This document shows, one piece after another, positions 34,480 through 43,834 of a stretch of 64,000 nucleotides of DNA. This DNA is from Sphingomonas kyeonggiensis (lineage in GTDB: Bacteria; Pseudomonadota; Alphaproteobacteria; Sphingomonadales; Sphingomonadaceae). Both the position numbers and the translations under genes were made by a program. Below the pieces are notes generated by a model. The model did no database searches. It saw only the letters and a list, made by a program, of their open reading frames with translations, and was not told the DNA's origin. Location: assembly GCF_030812785.1 (NCBI RefSeq), contig NZ_JAUSTJ010000002.1, positions 248,001 through 312,000 on the forward strand, given 5' to 3'. Within the stretch, counting starts at the first letter, position 1. The number at the start of each line of letters is the position of its first letter.

Positions 34480-35373
34480 ATGTCCGCTTTCGCCGCCCCG
34501 CGCCCCGCCTCCGCACGCCTCGATCTCGTCGCCCTCGCCGCGCTGTTCGTCTCGCTGCTGTCGGTGACGGTCGGCGCCACCTTCGCCAAGCAGCTCTTCC
34601 CGCTGGTCGGGGCGGAGGGCGCGACCGCGCTGCGCCTGATCGTCGCCGCGGCGATCCTCTCGGCGATCTTCCGGCCCTGGCGGATCAAGCTCGATGCCGG
34701 CTGGCGCTCGCTGCTCGGCTACGGCCTCGTCCTCGGGGTGATGAACCTGAGCTTCTACAAGGCGCTGTCCTATATCCCGCTCGGCATCGCGATCGCCGTC
34801 GAGTTCACCGGCCCGCTCGCGGTGGCGGTGCTGACCTCGCGCCGCCGGGTCGATTTCCTGTGGATCGGCCTCGCCGTCATCGGCCTGCTCCTTCTCCTGC
34901 CGATCTGGAAGGGCGCCGCCCATCTCGACTGGCGCGGGGTGGCCCTCGCTCTGGTCGCCGGCGCCTGCTGGGCGGCGTACATCCTCACCGGCCGCCATGC
35001 CGGCAAGGCGCACGGCCCCGCCGCCGCTGCCGGGGGCATGCTGATCGCCGCCTGCCTCGCCGCACCGGTGGGTATCCTCCATGCCGGCACCGCGCTGCTG
35101 CGGCCCGAGGCGCTGCTGCTCGGTCTGCTCGTCGGCATCGTCTCCAGCGCCATCCCCTATGCGCTCGAGATGATCGCGCTGCCCCGGCTCCCCGCCAACA
35201 CCTTCGGCACCCTGCTCAGCGCCGAACCCGCGGTCGGCGCGCTGATGGGGCTGCTGCTGCTCGGCGAGGTCCTCACCGGCACCCAGTGGCTCGCCGTCGC
35301 CCTGATCGTCCTCTCCTCGGTCGGCACCGCGATCAGCGCGCGGCCCGGCCAGCCCGCGGAGCAGCCCGCATGA
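34480..35373 (+). CDS. EamA-family exporter, RhtA-like (threonine/homoserine-type)
   Basis: 297 residues, ten hydrophobic segments in two EamA halves. Segments such as [54 protein letters not shown] and [23 protein letters not shown] are characteristic of RhtA. These proteins export threonine, homoserine or related amino acids from the cytoplasm. It is divergent from an Lrp-like regulator. Substrate is inferred from the family. Confidence 0.85.
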   Translation: MSAFAAPRPASARLDLVALAALFVSLLSVTVGATFAKQLFPLVGAEGATALRLIVAAAILSAIFRPWRIKLDAGWRSLLGYGLVLGVMNLSFYKALSYIPLGIAIAVEFTGPLAVAVLTSRRRVDFLWIGLAVIGLLLLLPIWKGAAHLDWRGVALALVAGACWAAYILTGRHAGKAHGPAAAAGGMLIAACLAAPVGILHAGTALLRPEALLLGLLVGIVSSAIPYALEMIALPRLPANTFGTLLSAEPAVGALMGLLLLGEVLTGTQWLAVALIVLSSVGTAISARPGQPAEQPA

Positions 35374-35377
35374 AAAA

Positions 35378-35406
35378 CCCCTCCCGTACCTGAGGCACGG
35401 GAGGGG
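35378..35406 (-). terminator. Rho-independent terminator (minus strand; possibly bidirectional)
   Basis: The stem CCCCTCCCGT / ACGGGAGGGG (35378-35387 and 35397-35406) is followed in the minus direction by TTTTTCATG. It lies 57 bp past the stop of the membrane gene at 35464 and directly after the exporter stop, so it may serve both. Confidence 0.75.
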
Positions 35407-35463
35407 CAGGGGTGTCGGAAGCGGGGCTGGGGACCGCGCTCCCTACGTAACGCCTGTGTCAGG

Positions 35464-36573
35464 TCAGGCCGTGACGATCTGGGTGGGCGGCAGCCGCTCC
35501 TCGAGCCCGCCGAGCAGGCCGACGACCCTGCGGCGCACCGGCTGCCAGAAGGCCGAGAGCAGCAGCAGCGCCGACCCGATCACCAGCGCGGTCAGCGCCG
35601 CGGCCAGCTCGACCGCGCCGGTCGCCTGGAACAGCGCGTACATCGCCCAGAGCACGTAGATCAGGCTCGAGACGAGCAGCGCGCGGCGGTCGACCGCCAG
35701 GGCGACAAAGGCGAACACCACATAGAGCGCGATCACCACCGCGGCGACCGGGCCGGTGACATCGCCGTCGAACACGCCGAGCATGTGGAACACCGGGTGC
35801 GCGATCAGCGGCGCCGCGGCGAGGTGGAGCCAGAAGGCCACGTCCGAGCGGCGGGTGCGGCGCTCCAGGTCGCTCATGTCCCAGCGCATCGCGAAGAAGA
35901 ACATCGCCACACCCGCGACGAGCAGCATCTCGTTCACCCAGTCCTTCGCCTGGGGCACCAGCGCCAGCACGATCGCGACCAGCATGCCGACCACGACCAT
36001 CGCCCCGGCGGCGACGGTGATCGGCACCATGAACCGCTTCCAGTGGATCCAGGTCGCAGCCGCGGTCAGCAGGCCGACGGTGGCGGCGATGCCGGCGCCC
36101 AGCTGCTGCTTCTGCAGCTCGCTCGCCAGATGCAGCTGCTCCTCGAGCCAGGGGATGTTGGCGACGAAGATGCCGGAGAGGCCCGCGGCGATGCCGCCGA
36201 CGAAGCCGAACAGCAGCAGGATCGAGGGCAGCGCCATGCGGCGCTTGGCGGTGAAATATTCGGCGAGCATCCAGCTCGTCGCGGCCACGGCGAAGCCCCC
36301 GCCGATCATGTTGCCGCCGGCGATGCGCTCCTCCGGCCCGATGCCGATCAGCCACTCGCCGAAATAGGCCCCGATCCGCCCCGCCGCGACCAGGATCAGC
36401 GCGGCGGCGATCGCCACGAAGATGTCGTTGAAGCCGGTGAGCAGCTTGAAATGCTCTTCGTCCACCGCGGGCGCCGACCGGCGCTCGGCGACATAGTTGC
36501 GCAGCGCATTGGCCGCGGCGGGCGAAAGCGCCCCCGCTTCCACGGCACTGGCCAGATCGCTCTCGCTATACAT
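35464..36573 (-). CDS. DUF2157-like polytopic membrane protein
   Basis: 369 residues from the ATG at 36573 with the ideal AGGAGGAG site. A soluble N-terminus of ~55 residues (YSESDLASAVEAGALSPAAANALRNYV) resembles the short helical domain that starts DUF2157 proteins; about ten hydrophobic segments follow. The C-terminus RRRVVGLLGGLEERLPPTQIV is amphipathic and cytosolic by charge. No transporter signature or catalytic motif is visible, so function is unknown. It is transcribed alone. A start 11 codons upstream (36606) lacks a binding site. Confidence 0.7.
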   Translation of the reverse strand: MYSESDLASAVEAGALSPAAANALRNYVAERRSAPAVDEEHFKLLTGFNDIFVAIAAALILVAAGRIGAYFGEWLIGIGPEERIAGGNMIGGGFAVAATSWMLAEYFTAKRRMALPSILLLFGFVGGIAAGLSGIFVANIPWLEEQLHLASELQKQQLGAGIAATVGLLTAAATWIHWKRFMVPITVAAGAMVVVGMLVAIVLALVPQAKDWVNEMLLVAGVAMFFFAMRWDMSDLERRTRRSDVAFWLHLAAAPLIAHPVFHMLGVFDGDVTGPVAAVVIALYVVFAFVALAVDRRALLVSSLIYVLWAMYALFQATGAVELAAALTALVIGSALLLLSAFWQPVRRRVVGLLGGLEERLPPTQIVTA

Positions 36574-36646
36574 GGCAGTCTCCTCCTGTGAGGGAGGATA
36601 TACCATGTGTGTGTTAGTGAGACAATACGGTAAGGCGGTGCGTGTT

Positions 36647-36769
36647 CCCCTCCCTGAAAGGGAGGGGTTAGGGGTGGGTGGAGGCTTGGCGATATGGATG
36701 GGCTTGGCCTTGTCCGCGCAATATCGCGAGCACTCGACCCACCCCCGACCCCTCCCTTTCAGGGAGGGG
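36647..36769. repeat. Inverted repeat with self-palindromic arms, family D
   Basis: The left part (36647 to about 36681) and the right part (about 36735-36769) are inverted near-copies. Each begins or ends with CCCCTCCCTGAAAGGGAGGG, itself a hairpin, followed by a GGGTGGG-type stretch. It lies between the membrane-protein gene and the dehydrogenase gene and differs in sequence from families A-C. Confidence 0.75.
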
Positions 36770-36780
36770 AGCTTGCCAGC

Positions 36781-37674
36781 CTATCCCCGCTGCAATTTCC
36801 CCAGGATCAGCATCGTCTGCTCGGACCCCGACCCCGGTACGATCTCCCCCGTCCGGTCGGTGATCTGCGCCCATTGCGCCTGCACCGCCTCGGGGGTCAG
36901 CGCTTCCAGCTTGGCGCCCTGGGTCAGGGTCACATAGGCGGCCTGCACCACACCGCCGCCCGCGCCGACGATCTGGTTGGTGGGCGCATCCTCGCTCACC
37001 AGGAACAGCGCGGCCGGCGCGACATTCTCCGGCGCGAAGGCCTTGAAGGCTTCTTCGGGGAACAGGTCCTCGGTCATCCGCGTGCCGGCCACCGGGGCGA
37101 TGGTGTTGACCTTGATCCCGTATTTCGCGCCTTCGAGGTAGAGCGTCTTGGTCAGCCCGGCGAGGCCCAGCTTGGCTGCGCCGTAATTCGCCTGGCCGAA
37201 ATTGCCGAACAGCCCGGTGGACGAGGCGGTCATCAGGATGCGCCCGTAATTGGCCTCGCGCATCGTCTCCCACACCGCCTTGGTGCAGTTGGCCGAGCCG
37301 ATCAGGTGGACGTCGACGACGAACCTGAAGTCCTCCGGCTCCATCTTGGCGAAGCTCTTGTCGCGCAGCACGCCGGCATTGTTGATCAATATGTCGATCC
37401 GGCCCCATTTCGCCTTGGCCGCCTCGACCATCGCGACCATGTGGGCATAGTCGGTGACGCTGCCGCCGTTCGACATCGCCTCGCCGCCCAGCGCCTCGAT
37501 CTCCTCGACCACCTTTAATGCGGCGTCCGAATGGCCGGTGCCGTCGCGCGATCCGCCCAGGTCGTTCACGACCACCTTGGCCCCGCGCTTCGCCAGCTCG
37601 AGCGCATAGGCCCGGCCCAGCCCGCCGCCGGCCCCGGTGACGATGGCGACGCGGTCCTTGAAGTCGATGGTCAT
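36781..37674 (-). CDS. Short-chain dehydrogenase/reductase, MFE-2/HSD17B4-like
   Basis: 297 residues from the ATG at 37674. The Rossmann motif GAGGGLG is at 14-20 and NNAG at 98-101. The catalytic Ser is in MTASSTG (151/152), with Y164 and K168 in NYGAAK. The segment [19 protein letters not shown] after the Rossmann motif is characteristic of the (3R)-hydroxyacyl-CoA dehydrogenase domain of multifunctional enzyme 2, and the C-terminal ~50 residues also fit that group. Likely NAD(P)-dependent oxidation of a 3-hydroxyacyl-CoA or related alcohol; substrate is not certain. Transcribed alone. Confidence 0.88.
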   Translation of the reverse strand: MTIDFKDRVAIVTGAGGGLGRAYALELAKRGAKVVVNDLGGSRDGTGHSDAALKVVEEIEALGGEAMSNGGSVTDYAHMVAMVEAAKAKWGRIDILINNAGVLRDKSFAKMEPEDFRFVVDVHLIGSANCTKAVWETMREANYGRILMTASSTGLFGNFGQANYGAAKLGLAGLTKTLYLEGAKYGIKVNTIAPVAGTRMTEDLFPEEAFKAFAPENVAPAALFLVSEDAPTNQIVGAGGGVVQAAYVTLTQGAKLEALTPEAVQAQWAQITDRTGEIVPGSGSEQTMLILGKLQRG

Positions 37675-37749
37675 GCGGTTCTCTCCTTTTGGGGAGAGCT
37701 TAGCCGCAACCGCCACCACGCAACAATAACCGTCATCCGCCCCACAGCC

Positions 37750-37829
37750 GTCATCCCGGCGAAAGCCGGGATCTCAGGCGGAGGCGCGGGACAAGAGCCG
37801 TACGAGATCCCGGCTTTCGCCGGGATGAC
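37750..37829. repeat. REP-like inverted repeat, family A
   Basis: Perfect 26-nt arms at 37750-37775 and 37804-37829, identical to those at 31631-31710. Confidence 0.88.
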
Positions 37830-37869
37830 GGGAAGGGGTGGGCGGGTAGCCCACCCCCGGGGCGCACAA

Positions 37870-38283
37870 TTACCGCCCCTGGCGGCAATGGTCCTTCACG
37901 GTCTTCGAGCAGCGCGGATAGCTCTTCGGGTCCGAAGGCATCGGCGCGGCGGCAGTTGCCGGGGCGGCAGGCGCCGCAGCATCCGCGGTCGTATCCGGCG
38001 CGGGAGCGGCCGGCGGTGCGGGCGGAGTCGTCGCCGCATCCGGCGCGGCGGGCGTCTCCGGAGCCGCAGGCGGCGGGTTGGTCGCGGGCGGCGGCGGTGC
38101 CGCCGGATCGGCCGGTGTGGCCGGTTCCGCTGGCGCGGTGGGGGTCGTCGGCGTGTCGACCGGCGGAGTGGGCGGCGTGGGAGCCGGGGCCGGCGTGGTC
38201 TGCGGGGCGGTCTGGGGCATGTCCTGCGCGATGGCGGTGCCGCCGATCGCAAGGGCGGCCGAGGCCAGGAGCATGAACTTCAT
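37870..38283 (-). CDS. Small secreted Pro/Ala-rich protein with C-terminal YPxC...CRQ motif
   Basis: 137 residues from the ATG at 38283. A signal peptide (MKFMLLASAALAIGGTAIAQ) is followed by ~90 residues almost entirely Pro, Ala and Thr, probably an extended periplasmic linker. The last 20 residues are SYPRCSKTVKDHCRQGR-like, with two Cys seven residues apart that could form a disulfide. The neighbouring gene encodes another small secreted protein with the same ending. No family recognised. The low-complexity part makes homology searches unreliable. Confidence 0.65.
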   Translation of the reverse strand: MKFMLLASAALAIGGTAIAQDMPQTAPQTTPAPAPTPPTPPVDTPTTPTAPAEPATPADPAAPPPPATNPPPAAPETPAAPDAATTPPAPPAAPAPDTTADAAAPAAPATAAAPMPSDPKSYPRCSKTVKDHCRQGR

Positions 38284-38330
38284 CGAAAAACTTCCTCTCT
38301 GTCGCTCCCCCTGCACCCCTCGAAAACGCA

Positions 38331-38362
38331 TGTGCCGGGCACGACGTTGCGCGCCCGGCACA
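38331..38362 (-). terminator. Terminator-like hairpin between the two small secreted protein genes
   Basis: The 10-bp stem TGTGCCGGGC / GCCCGGCACA (38331-38340 and 38353-38362) lies 31 bp past the stop at 38394. In the minus direction it is followed by TGCGTTTTCG, a short T-run. Confidence 0.6.
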
Positions 38363-38393
38363 TTCGGTCCCGCAAAAAGGGGCGTCCGGCGCG

Positions 38394-38687
38394 TCAGCCG
38401 CCGCGCTGGCGGCAGCCGTCGAACTGGCCGCGCTTGCAGACCGGGTAGGCGGCCTTGGGCGCAGGCGGCGGGAAGGCCTCGGTCGGCGTCTGGGTGCTCG
38501 GCACGAACACCACCTGGGTGCCCGGCGGCGGGGTGGTGCCGGTGCTGAACAGCGGCGCGGCCGGGGCATAGCCGCCCAGCTTGCTGGCGTCGTTGTTGGT
38601 GGGAGCCTCGGCCTTCTGCGCCGAAGTCTGGGCCTGAGCGGCGCCGGCGACGAGCGTCAGCGCGGCTGCCATGGCAAGGAGCTTCAT
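38394..38687 (-). CDS. Small secreted protein with C-terminal YPxC...CRQ motif
   Basis: 97 residues. The signal peptide MKLLAMAAALTLVAGAAQAQ is clear. The middle is Pro/Thr-rich (TGTTPPPGTQVVFVPSTQTP), and the end is AYPVCKRGQFDGCRQRGG, matching the C-terminus of the neighbouring 137-residue protein (Cys-x7-Cys-Arg-Gln). A hairpin ACCGGGCG/CGCCCGGT (38705-38729) lies in its 5' region. I do not recognise a family. It is probably a periplasmic or surface peptide of unknown role, in tandem with its relative. Confidence 0.68.
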   Translation of the reverse strand: MKLLAMAAALTLVAGAAQAQTSAQKAEAPTNNDASKLGGYAPAAPLFSTGTTPPPGTQVVFVPSTQTPTEAFPPPAPKAAYPVCKRGQFDGCRQRGG

Positions 38688-38803
38688 GGGGTGCGTCTCC
38701 TGAAACCGGGCGAAATCGTTACGCCCGGTCCCAGCAACGCGAGGGGGAGGGGGATGGTTTCGTTAAATCGAAGTCATCAAAAGCCCCTCCCGCGAACATC
38801 ACC

Positions 38804-38892
38804 GTCATCCCGGCGAAAGCCGGGATCTCAGGCGAAGGCGCGAGGCGGCAGGGGCAGGAGCCGCACGAGATCCCGGCTTTCGCCGGGATGAC
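38804..38892. repeat. REP-like inverted repeat, family A
   Basis: Perfect 26-nt arms at 38804-38829 and 38867-38892, identical to the arms at 31631 and 37750. It lies 9 bp past the phoB stop and may act as a 3' stabilising stem for the pho operon transcript. Confidence 0.88.
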
Positions 38893-38901
38893 GGTTATCT
38901 C

Positions 38902-39594
38902 TCAATTCCCCGCGTCGAGCGCATAGCCGGCCGAGCGCACGGTCCGGATGATGTCCGGCCGGTTGCCCTTGTTGATCGCCTTGCGCAGGCGGCGGATGTG
39001 CACGTCCACCGTGCGGCTCTCGATGTCGCTGTCATGCCCCCACACCGCGTCGAGCAGCCGCTCGCGCGAGAAGACCCAGCCCGGATGCTCAAGGAAGTGC
39101 TTCAGCAGCCTGAACTCGGTCGGCCCCAGCTGGACCACTTCGCCGGCGCGGCGGACCTTGTGGCCCACCGTGTCCATCTCGATGTCCGAATAGGTCAGCG
39201 CCTCGCCGGCCAGTGCCGGGCGCACGCGGCGCAGCACCGCGCCGACCCGGGCGACCAGCTCGCGGGGCGAGAAGGGCTTGGTGACATAGTCGTCCGCCCC
39301 GGTCTCGAGCCCGCGCACGCGATCCTCCTCCTCGCCGCGCGCGGTGAGCATGATGATCGGCACGTTCGCCGTCTCGGGCATGCGGCGCAGGCGGCGGCAC
39401 ACCTCGATGCCGCTAAGCCCCTCGACCATCCAGTCGAGCAGCACGATATCCGGCGTCGCCTCCTTGGCGAGCAGCAGCGCCTCTTCCCCGTCCGGGGTGT
39501 GCTTCACCTCATAATCTTCGCGCTTGAAGTGATAGGCGACCAGCTCCGCGATTGCGGCGTCGTCCTCGACGAGAAGCATCTTAACTCGGGCCAT
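38902..39594 (-). CDS. phoB: Phosphate regulon response regulator PhoB
   Basis: 230 residues, OmpR/PhoB type. The receiver domain has the acidic pair E10-D11/D12 and phospho-acceptor D54 in VLLDWM; K in YVTKPFSP closes the pocket. The C-terminal winged helix (FRLLKHFLEHPGWVFSRERLLDAVWG, then SRTVDVHIRRLRKAI) binds Pho boxes. It is phosphorylated by PhoR when phosphate is scarce. It is the last gene of the operon, 19 bp after phoU. Confidence 0.96.
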   Translation of the reverse strand: MARVKMLLVEDDAAIAELVAYHFKREDYEVKHTPDGEEALLLAKEATPDIVLLDWMVEGLSGIEVCRRLRRMPETANVPIIMLTARGEEEDRVRGLETGADDYVTKPFSPRELVARVGAVLRRVRPALAGEALTYSDIEMDTVGHKVRRAGEVVQLGPTEFRLLKHFLEHPGWVFSRERLLDAVWGHDSDIESRTVDVHIRRLRKAINKGNRPDIIRTVRSAGYALDAGN

Positions 39595-39613
39595 ATTTTC
39601 CCCGTTTCCCCGC

Positions 39614-40315
39614 TTAGTTCGCTCCGGCCTCGCCGGTCTCGCGCTCGGCCATGTATTCGCCTGTCGCCGCGAAATAGACCATCTCGGCCACGTTGGTGGC
39701 GTGATCGCCGATCCTCTCCAGGTTCTTCGCCACGAACAGCAGGTGCGCCACCTGGCTGATCGTCCTCGAATTCTCGACCATATAGGTCACAAGCGTGCGG
39801 AAGATCGAATCGTAGAAATCGTCGAGCGCATTGTCGCGCTTGCAGACCCGCACCGCAGCCTCGGGATCGCGCGCCGAATAGGCGTCGAGCACGTCGTGGA
39901 CCATGTCCGCCGCCAGCTGGCCCATCGACGGCAGGATCGAGACCACTTCGATCCGCTCCTCGCCCTCGGCATGGATCAGCGGCACGCGCTTGGCGATGTT
40001 CTTGGCATAGTCGCCGATCCGCTCGATCACCGCGGCGATCTTGAGCGCGGCGATCACCTCGCGCAGGTCGTCGGCCATCGGCGCGCGCAGCGCGATCACC
40101 CGGACGACGAGCTTTTCCAGCTCGGCCTCGATGGAGTCGATCTGCTTGTCCTTGCGGCGGACCTCGTCGGCCAGCTCGGCATCGCCGCGCGACAGCGCAA
40201 GCATCGCGTCCTCGATCGCCTGCTCGGCGAGCCCGCCCATCTGCGAGATGAGCGCGCGCAGCTGTCCGATGTCCTGATCGAACGCCTTTACGGTATGTTC
40301 CTGGCCGGTCGACAT
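39614..40315 (-). CDS. phoU: Phosphate transport and signalling regulator PhoU
   Basis: 233 residues from the ATG at 40315. Two three-helix PhoU repeats are visible, each with its ERIGDYAKNIAKRV / ERIGDHATNVAEMV signature, which binds metal clusters and contacts PstB and PhoR. It damps Pho signalling and Pst uptake when phosphate is plentiful. It starts 11 bp after pstB. A frame extended to 40684 runs antisense-like through pstB and is discarded. Confidence 0.95.
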   Translation of the reverse strand: MSTGQEHTVKAFDQDIGQLRALISQMGGLAEQAIEDAMLALSRGDAELADEVRRKDKQIDSIEAELEKLVVRVIALRAPMADDLREVIAALKIAAVIERIGDYAKNIAKRVPLIHAEGEERIEVVSILPSMGQLAADMVHDVLDAYSARDPEAAVRVCKRDNALDDFYDSIFRTLVTYMVENSRTISQVAHLLFVAKNLERIGDHATNVAEMVYFAATGEYMAERETGEAGAN

Positions 40316-40326
40316 GATACCCGCTC

Positions 40327-41115
40327 TTAGCCGTAACGGCCGGTAATGTAATCCTTCGTCCGCTCCTGCTTCGGCGCGGTGAAGATATTGTCGGTGTCGC
40401 CATATTCGACCAGCTGGCCGAGATGGAAGAAGGCGGTCTTCTGGCTGACGCGGGCCGCCTGCTGCATGTTGTGGGTGACGATCACGATGGCGTAGCGGCC
40501 CTTGAGCTCGTGGATCAGCTCCTCGATCTTTGCCGTCGCGATCGGGTCGAGCGCCGAGCAGGGCTCGTCCATCAGGATCACCTCGGGGTCCACCGCGATG
40601 GCGCGTGCGATGCACAGCCGTTGTTGCTGGCCGCCCGAAAGCGCGGTGCCGCTGTCCGAGAGCCGGTCCTTCACTTCGTCCCACAGGCCGGCGCGGCGCA
40701 GCGACTGCTCGACGATCCCGTCCAGCGCGGCCTTTGAGCTCGCCAGCCCGTGGATGCGCGGGCCATAGGCGACGTTCTCGTAGATCGACTTGGGGAAGGG
40801 GTTCGGCTTCTGGAACACCATGCCGACCCGGGCGCGCAGCTGCACCACGTCCATCCCGCTCGAATAGATGTCCTCGCCGTCCAGCCTTATGTCGCCGGTC
40901 ACCCGTGCGCTCGGGATGGTGTCGTTCATCCGGTTGAGCGTGCGCAGGAAGGTCGACTTGCCGCAGCCCGACGGGCCGATGAACGCGGTGACGTGATCCA
41001 TGTCGACGTCGATCGAGACGTCGCGGATCGCCTGCTTGTCGCCATAGGACACGCTGACGCCGCGGGCGGACATCTTGTGCCCGGTGCCGGTGGGAAGGGG
41101 AGTGGCGTCGGTCAT
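40327..41115 (-). CDS. pstB: Phosphate ABC transporter ATP-binding protein PstB
   Basis: 262 residues. Walker A is GPSGCGKS (47-54), the Q-loop [15 protein letters not shown] is characteristic of PstB, the signature is LSGGQQQR (159-166) and Walker B is VILMDEP. It powers high-affinity phosphate import with PstA and PstC. The start overlaps the pstA stop by one base. Confidence 0.97.
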   Translation of the reverse strand: MTDATPLPTGTGHKMSARGVSVSYGDKQAIRDVSIDVDMDHVTAFIGPSGCGKSTFLRTLNRMNDTIPSARVTGDIRLDGEDIYSSGMDVVQLRARVGMVFQKPNPFPKSIYENVAYGPRIHGLASSKAALDGIVEQSLRRAGLWDEVKDRLSDSGTALSGGQQQRLCIARAIAVDPEVILMDEPCSALDPIATAKIEELIHELKGRYAIVIVTHNMQQAARVSQKTAFFHLGQLVEYGDTDNIFTAPKQERTKDYITGRYG

Positions 41116-42413
41116 TACCAGCGGGTCTCGAACTTGTTGCGAAGATAGATGGCGAGCCCGTTCATGGCGAGCAGGAACACCAGCAGCACCAGGATCGCGG
41201 CGGAGGTCTTCTCGACGAAGCCGCGGCTGACTTCGTCGGACCAGAGGAAGATCTGGACCGGCAGCACGGTAGCGGGATCGGTGAAGCCGCTCGGCGGGGT
41301 GACGATGAAGGCGCGCATGCCGATCAGCAGCAGCGGCGCGGTCTCGCCCAGCGCGCGCGCCATGCCGATGATCGTGCCGGTCAGGATGCCGGGCATGGCG
41401 AGGGGGAGGACATGGTGGAACACCACCTGGATGCGGCTCGCGCCGATGCCCAGCGCGGCGTCGCGGATCGAGGGCGGCACGCCCTTGATCGCGTTGCGGC
41501 TGGCGATGACGATGACCGGCATGATCATCAGCGCGAGCGTCAGCCCGCCGACCACCGCGGCCGAGCGCGGGAAGAGCGGGCCGAACGTATGTCCGCCGAT
41601 CTGCCAGCTGCCCAGGAACACCGCCAGGCCGAGCAGGCCGAAGATGATCGAGGGCACCGCCGCCAGGTTGTTGATCGACACCTCGATCAGGTCGGTCCAG
41701 CGGTTCTTCGGGGCATATTCCTCGAGGTAGATCGCCGCCAGCACGCCGACCGGGAAGGCGATCAGGAAAGTCACCAGCATGGTCAGCAGCGAGCCCTTGA
41801 GCGCGCCCCAGATACCCACCGCCACCGGATCGTTCGAATTGCTCGCGCTGAAGAAGCCCCAGTTGAAGCCGGTGCGCAGCTGCCCCGCCTGGCTCAGCCT
41901 GCGCGCGTCCGCCTGGACGTCCGCCGGTCCTTCGCCGCGCGATCCCATCTCGAGCTCGGTCGAGGCCGGCACCCAGATGGTCGCCTTGCCGTCGAGGACC
42001 GAGGGCCGCGCCTTGATCCGGTCGCGCACTGTCAGCCAGGCGCTGTTGGAGGCGAGCGAATAGCCCGCCGGGCTGGTCGCCAGCGTCTCCACCTTGTCCT
42101 GCAGCCCGGCACCGGCCAGCGCCAGGTCGGCCCCCGGCGTCGAGAGGTGCGAGCGGTCGATCTTCAGCGCCATTGCCGGGAAGTCGACGCTGAGCGCCAC
42201 TTCGCTGCGGGTAAAGCCGCGCGCGCCATTGGCGACCATCGTCGCGATCAGGAAGGCGAGGAAGGCGGCCGACAGGATCACCGCCATCATCCCGAACAGC
42301 TTGAAGCGGCGCTCGCGCGCATAGCGGCGGCGGATGCGCTTCTGCATCGCCGCGCTCTTCCAGTCGGTCGGCGTCCGCTCGGGCGCGGGGGCAGGGGCGA
42401 CGCGCTTACTCAT
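41115..42413 (-). CDS. pstA: Phosphate ABC transporter permease PstA, N-terminally extended
   Basis: 432 residues against ~296 for E. coli PstA. A cytosolic basic N-terminus and TM1 ([26 protein letters not shown]) are followed by ~160 polar residues, likely periplasmic ([30 protein letters not shown]), before the usual five-helix permease core with the EAA loop ([29 protein letters not shown]). The extension is seen in other alphaproteobacterial PstA proteins. It overlaps pstC by 8 bp. Confidence 0.94.
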   Translation of the reverse strand: MSKRVAPAPAPERTPTDWKSAAMQKRIRRRYARERRFKLFGMMAVILSAAFLAFLIATMVANGARGFTRSEVALSVDFPAMALKIDRSHLSTPGADLALAGAGLQDKVETLATSPAGYSLASNSAWLTVRDRIKARPSVLDGKATIWVPASTELEMGSRGEGPADVQADARRLSQAGQLRTGFNWGFFSASNSNDPVAVGIWGALKGSLLTMLVTFLIAFPVGVLAAIYLEEYAPKNRWTDLIEVSINNLAAVPSIIFGLLGLAVFLGSWQIGGHTFGPLFPRSAAVVGGLTLALMIMPVIVIASRNAIKGVPPSIRDAALGIGASRIQVVFHHVLPLAMPGILTGTIIGMARALGETAPLLLIGMRAFIVTPPSGFTDPATVLPVQIFLWSDEVSRGFVEKTSAAILVLLVFLLAMNGLAIYLRNKFETRW

Positions 42414-43782
42414 AGGCTTCGCGATACTTCTTCACCACGCGCAGCGCGACGATGTTGAGGAGCAGGGTGATGACGAACAGCGTCAGGCCCAAGGCAAATG
42501 CAGCAAGCGTCTTGGGGCTGTCGAACTCGCTCTCGCCGGTCAGCAGGTCGACGATCTGCTTGGTCACGGTGGTCGCGCTCTCGAACGGGTTGAGCGTGAT
42601 GTTCGCCGCGCCGCTCGCGGCCATCACCACGATCATCGTCTCGCCGATCGCGCGGCTGACGGCGAGCAGCACGCCCGCCACCACGCCGGGCAGCGCCGCG
42701 GGCAGCAGCACCTTGGAGATCGTCTCCGAATTGGTCGCGCCCATCGCCAGGCTGCCGTCGCGCATCGCGGTCGGCACTGCAGCGATCGAATCATCGGCCA
42801 GCGAGGAGACGAACGGGATGATCATCACGCCCATCACCAGGCCCGCCGCCAGCGCGCTCTCGGCCGAGGCGAAGGGCATGCCCAGCGCCACCGCCAGGTT
42901 GCGCACCGCCGGCGCCACGGTCAGCGCGGCGAAATAGCCATAGACCACCGTCGGCACGCCGGCGAGGATCTCGAGCATCGGCTTCATCCAGCGGCGCACC
43001 CGCGGGGCGGCGTACTGGGTGAGGTAGATCGCGCTCATCAGGCCGAACGGGATGGCGACCAGCATCGCGATCACCGCGCCGATGAAGAAGGTACCCCAGA
43101 ACAAGGGCACCGCGCCCAGCGACTTGCCCGGATCGTTCGGGTCTATCAGCTGCGGGCTCCAATGGGTGCTGAACAGGAAGTCCTGCGGCGGCACCATCGC
43201 GAAGAAGCGCATCGATTCCCAGAACAGCGACAGGAAGATGCCGAGCGTCGTCAGGATCGCGATCAGCGAGGCGAGGAGCAGGATCAGCATCAGCCCGCGC
43301 TCCACCCTTGTGCGGGCGCGGAAGGCCGGGCTGGTCCGGCTGAACGCGAAGGCGCCGCCGGCAAAGGCGAGCAGGATCGCGATCCCGGTGCCGGTCCAGC
43401 CATAGAAGCGGATCGCATCGCGCATCGGCTCGACCAGCGCCTCGGCGGTCGGATCGAAGGTCGATTCGGCACGGCCCAGCGCCGCGTCGCGCGCCTCGCC
43501 CAGGATCGTGTCGCGCTCGAAGGCGAAGTCGGAAAGCTGGGCGGCGGCCGGCGCCTTGAGCACCTGGTCCTTGATCAGTGCCGGGCTCAGCGCGCTCCAT
43601 ACCGCGATGAACAGCAGTGCCGGCAGCACCGTCCACATCGCCACGTACCAGCCATGCTGCGACGGCAGCGAATGGAGCCTTTTCTGTCCGCCGCGATCGA
43701 ACCGCACGGCGCGGGCGCGCGCCGTCAGCCAGCCGATCAGGCCCAGGCCGGCCACGACGAACAGGAGCGCGAAGACATTCAC
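42406..43782 (-). CDS. pstC: Phosphate ABC transporter permease PstC, N-terminally extended
   Basis: 458 residues, also longer than the ~319 of E. coli. Two N-terminal membrane segments flank a polar region of ~65 residues (APAAAQLSDFAFERDTILGEARDAALG), and the permease core includes LEILAGVPTVVYGYFAALTVAP and the EAA loop AMRDGSLAMGATNSETISKVLLPAALPGV. It forms the translocation pathway with PstA. It starts 52 bp after pstS; pstA begins inside its last codons. Confidence 0.94.
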   Translation of the reverse strand: MNVFALLFVVAGLGLIGWLTARARAVRFDRGGQKRLHSLPSQHGWYVAMWTVLPALLFIAVWSALSPALIKDQVLKAPAAAQLSDFAFERDTILGEARDAALGRAESTFDPTAEALVEPMRDAIRFYGWTGTGIAILLAFAGGAFAFSRTSPAFRARTRVERGLMLILLLASLIAILTTLGIFLSLFWESMRFFAMVPPQDFLFSTHWSPQLIDPNDPGKSLGAVPLFWGTFFIGAVIAMLVAIPFGLMSAIYLTQYAAPRVRRWMKPMLEILAGVPTVVYGYFAALTVAPAVRNLAVALGMPFASAESALAAGLVMGVMIIPFVSSLADDSIAAVPTAMRDGSLAMGATNSETISKVLLPAALPGVVAGVLLAVSRAIGETMIVVMAASGAANITLNPFESATTVTKQIVDLLTGESEFDSPKTLAAFALGLTLFVITLLLNIVALRVVKKYREAYE

Positions 43783-43834
43783 TTGGACGTCAACTCAGGC
43801 CGGGATTCAGGGAAGTGGGAAATGACGTCCTCGT

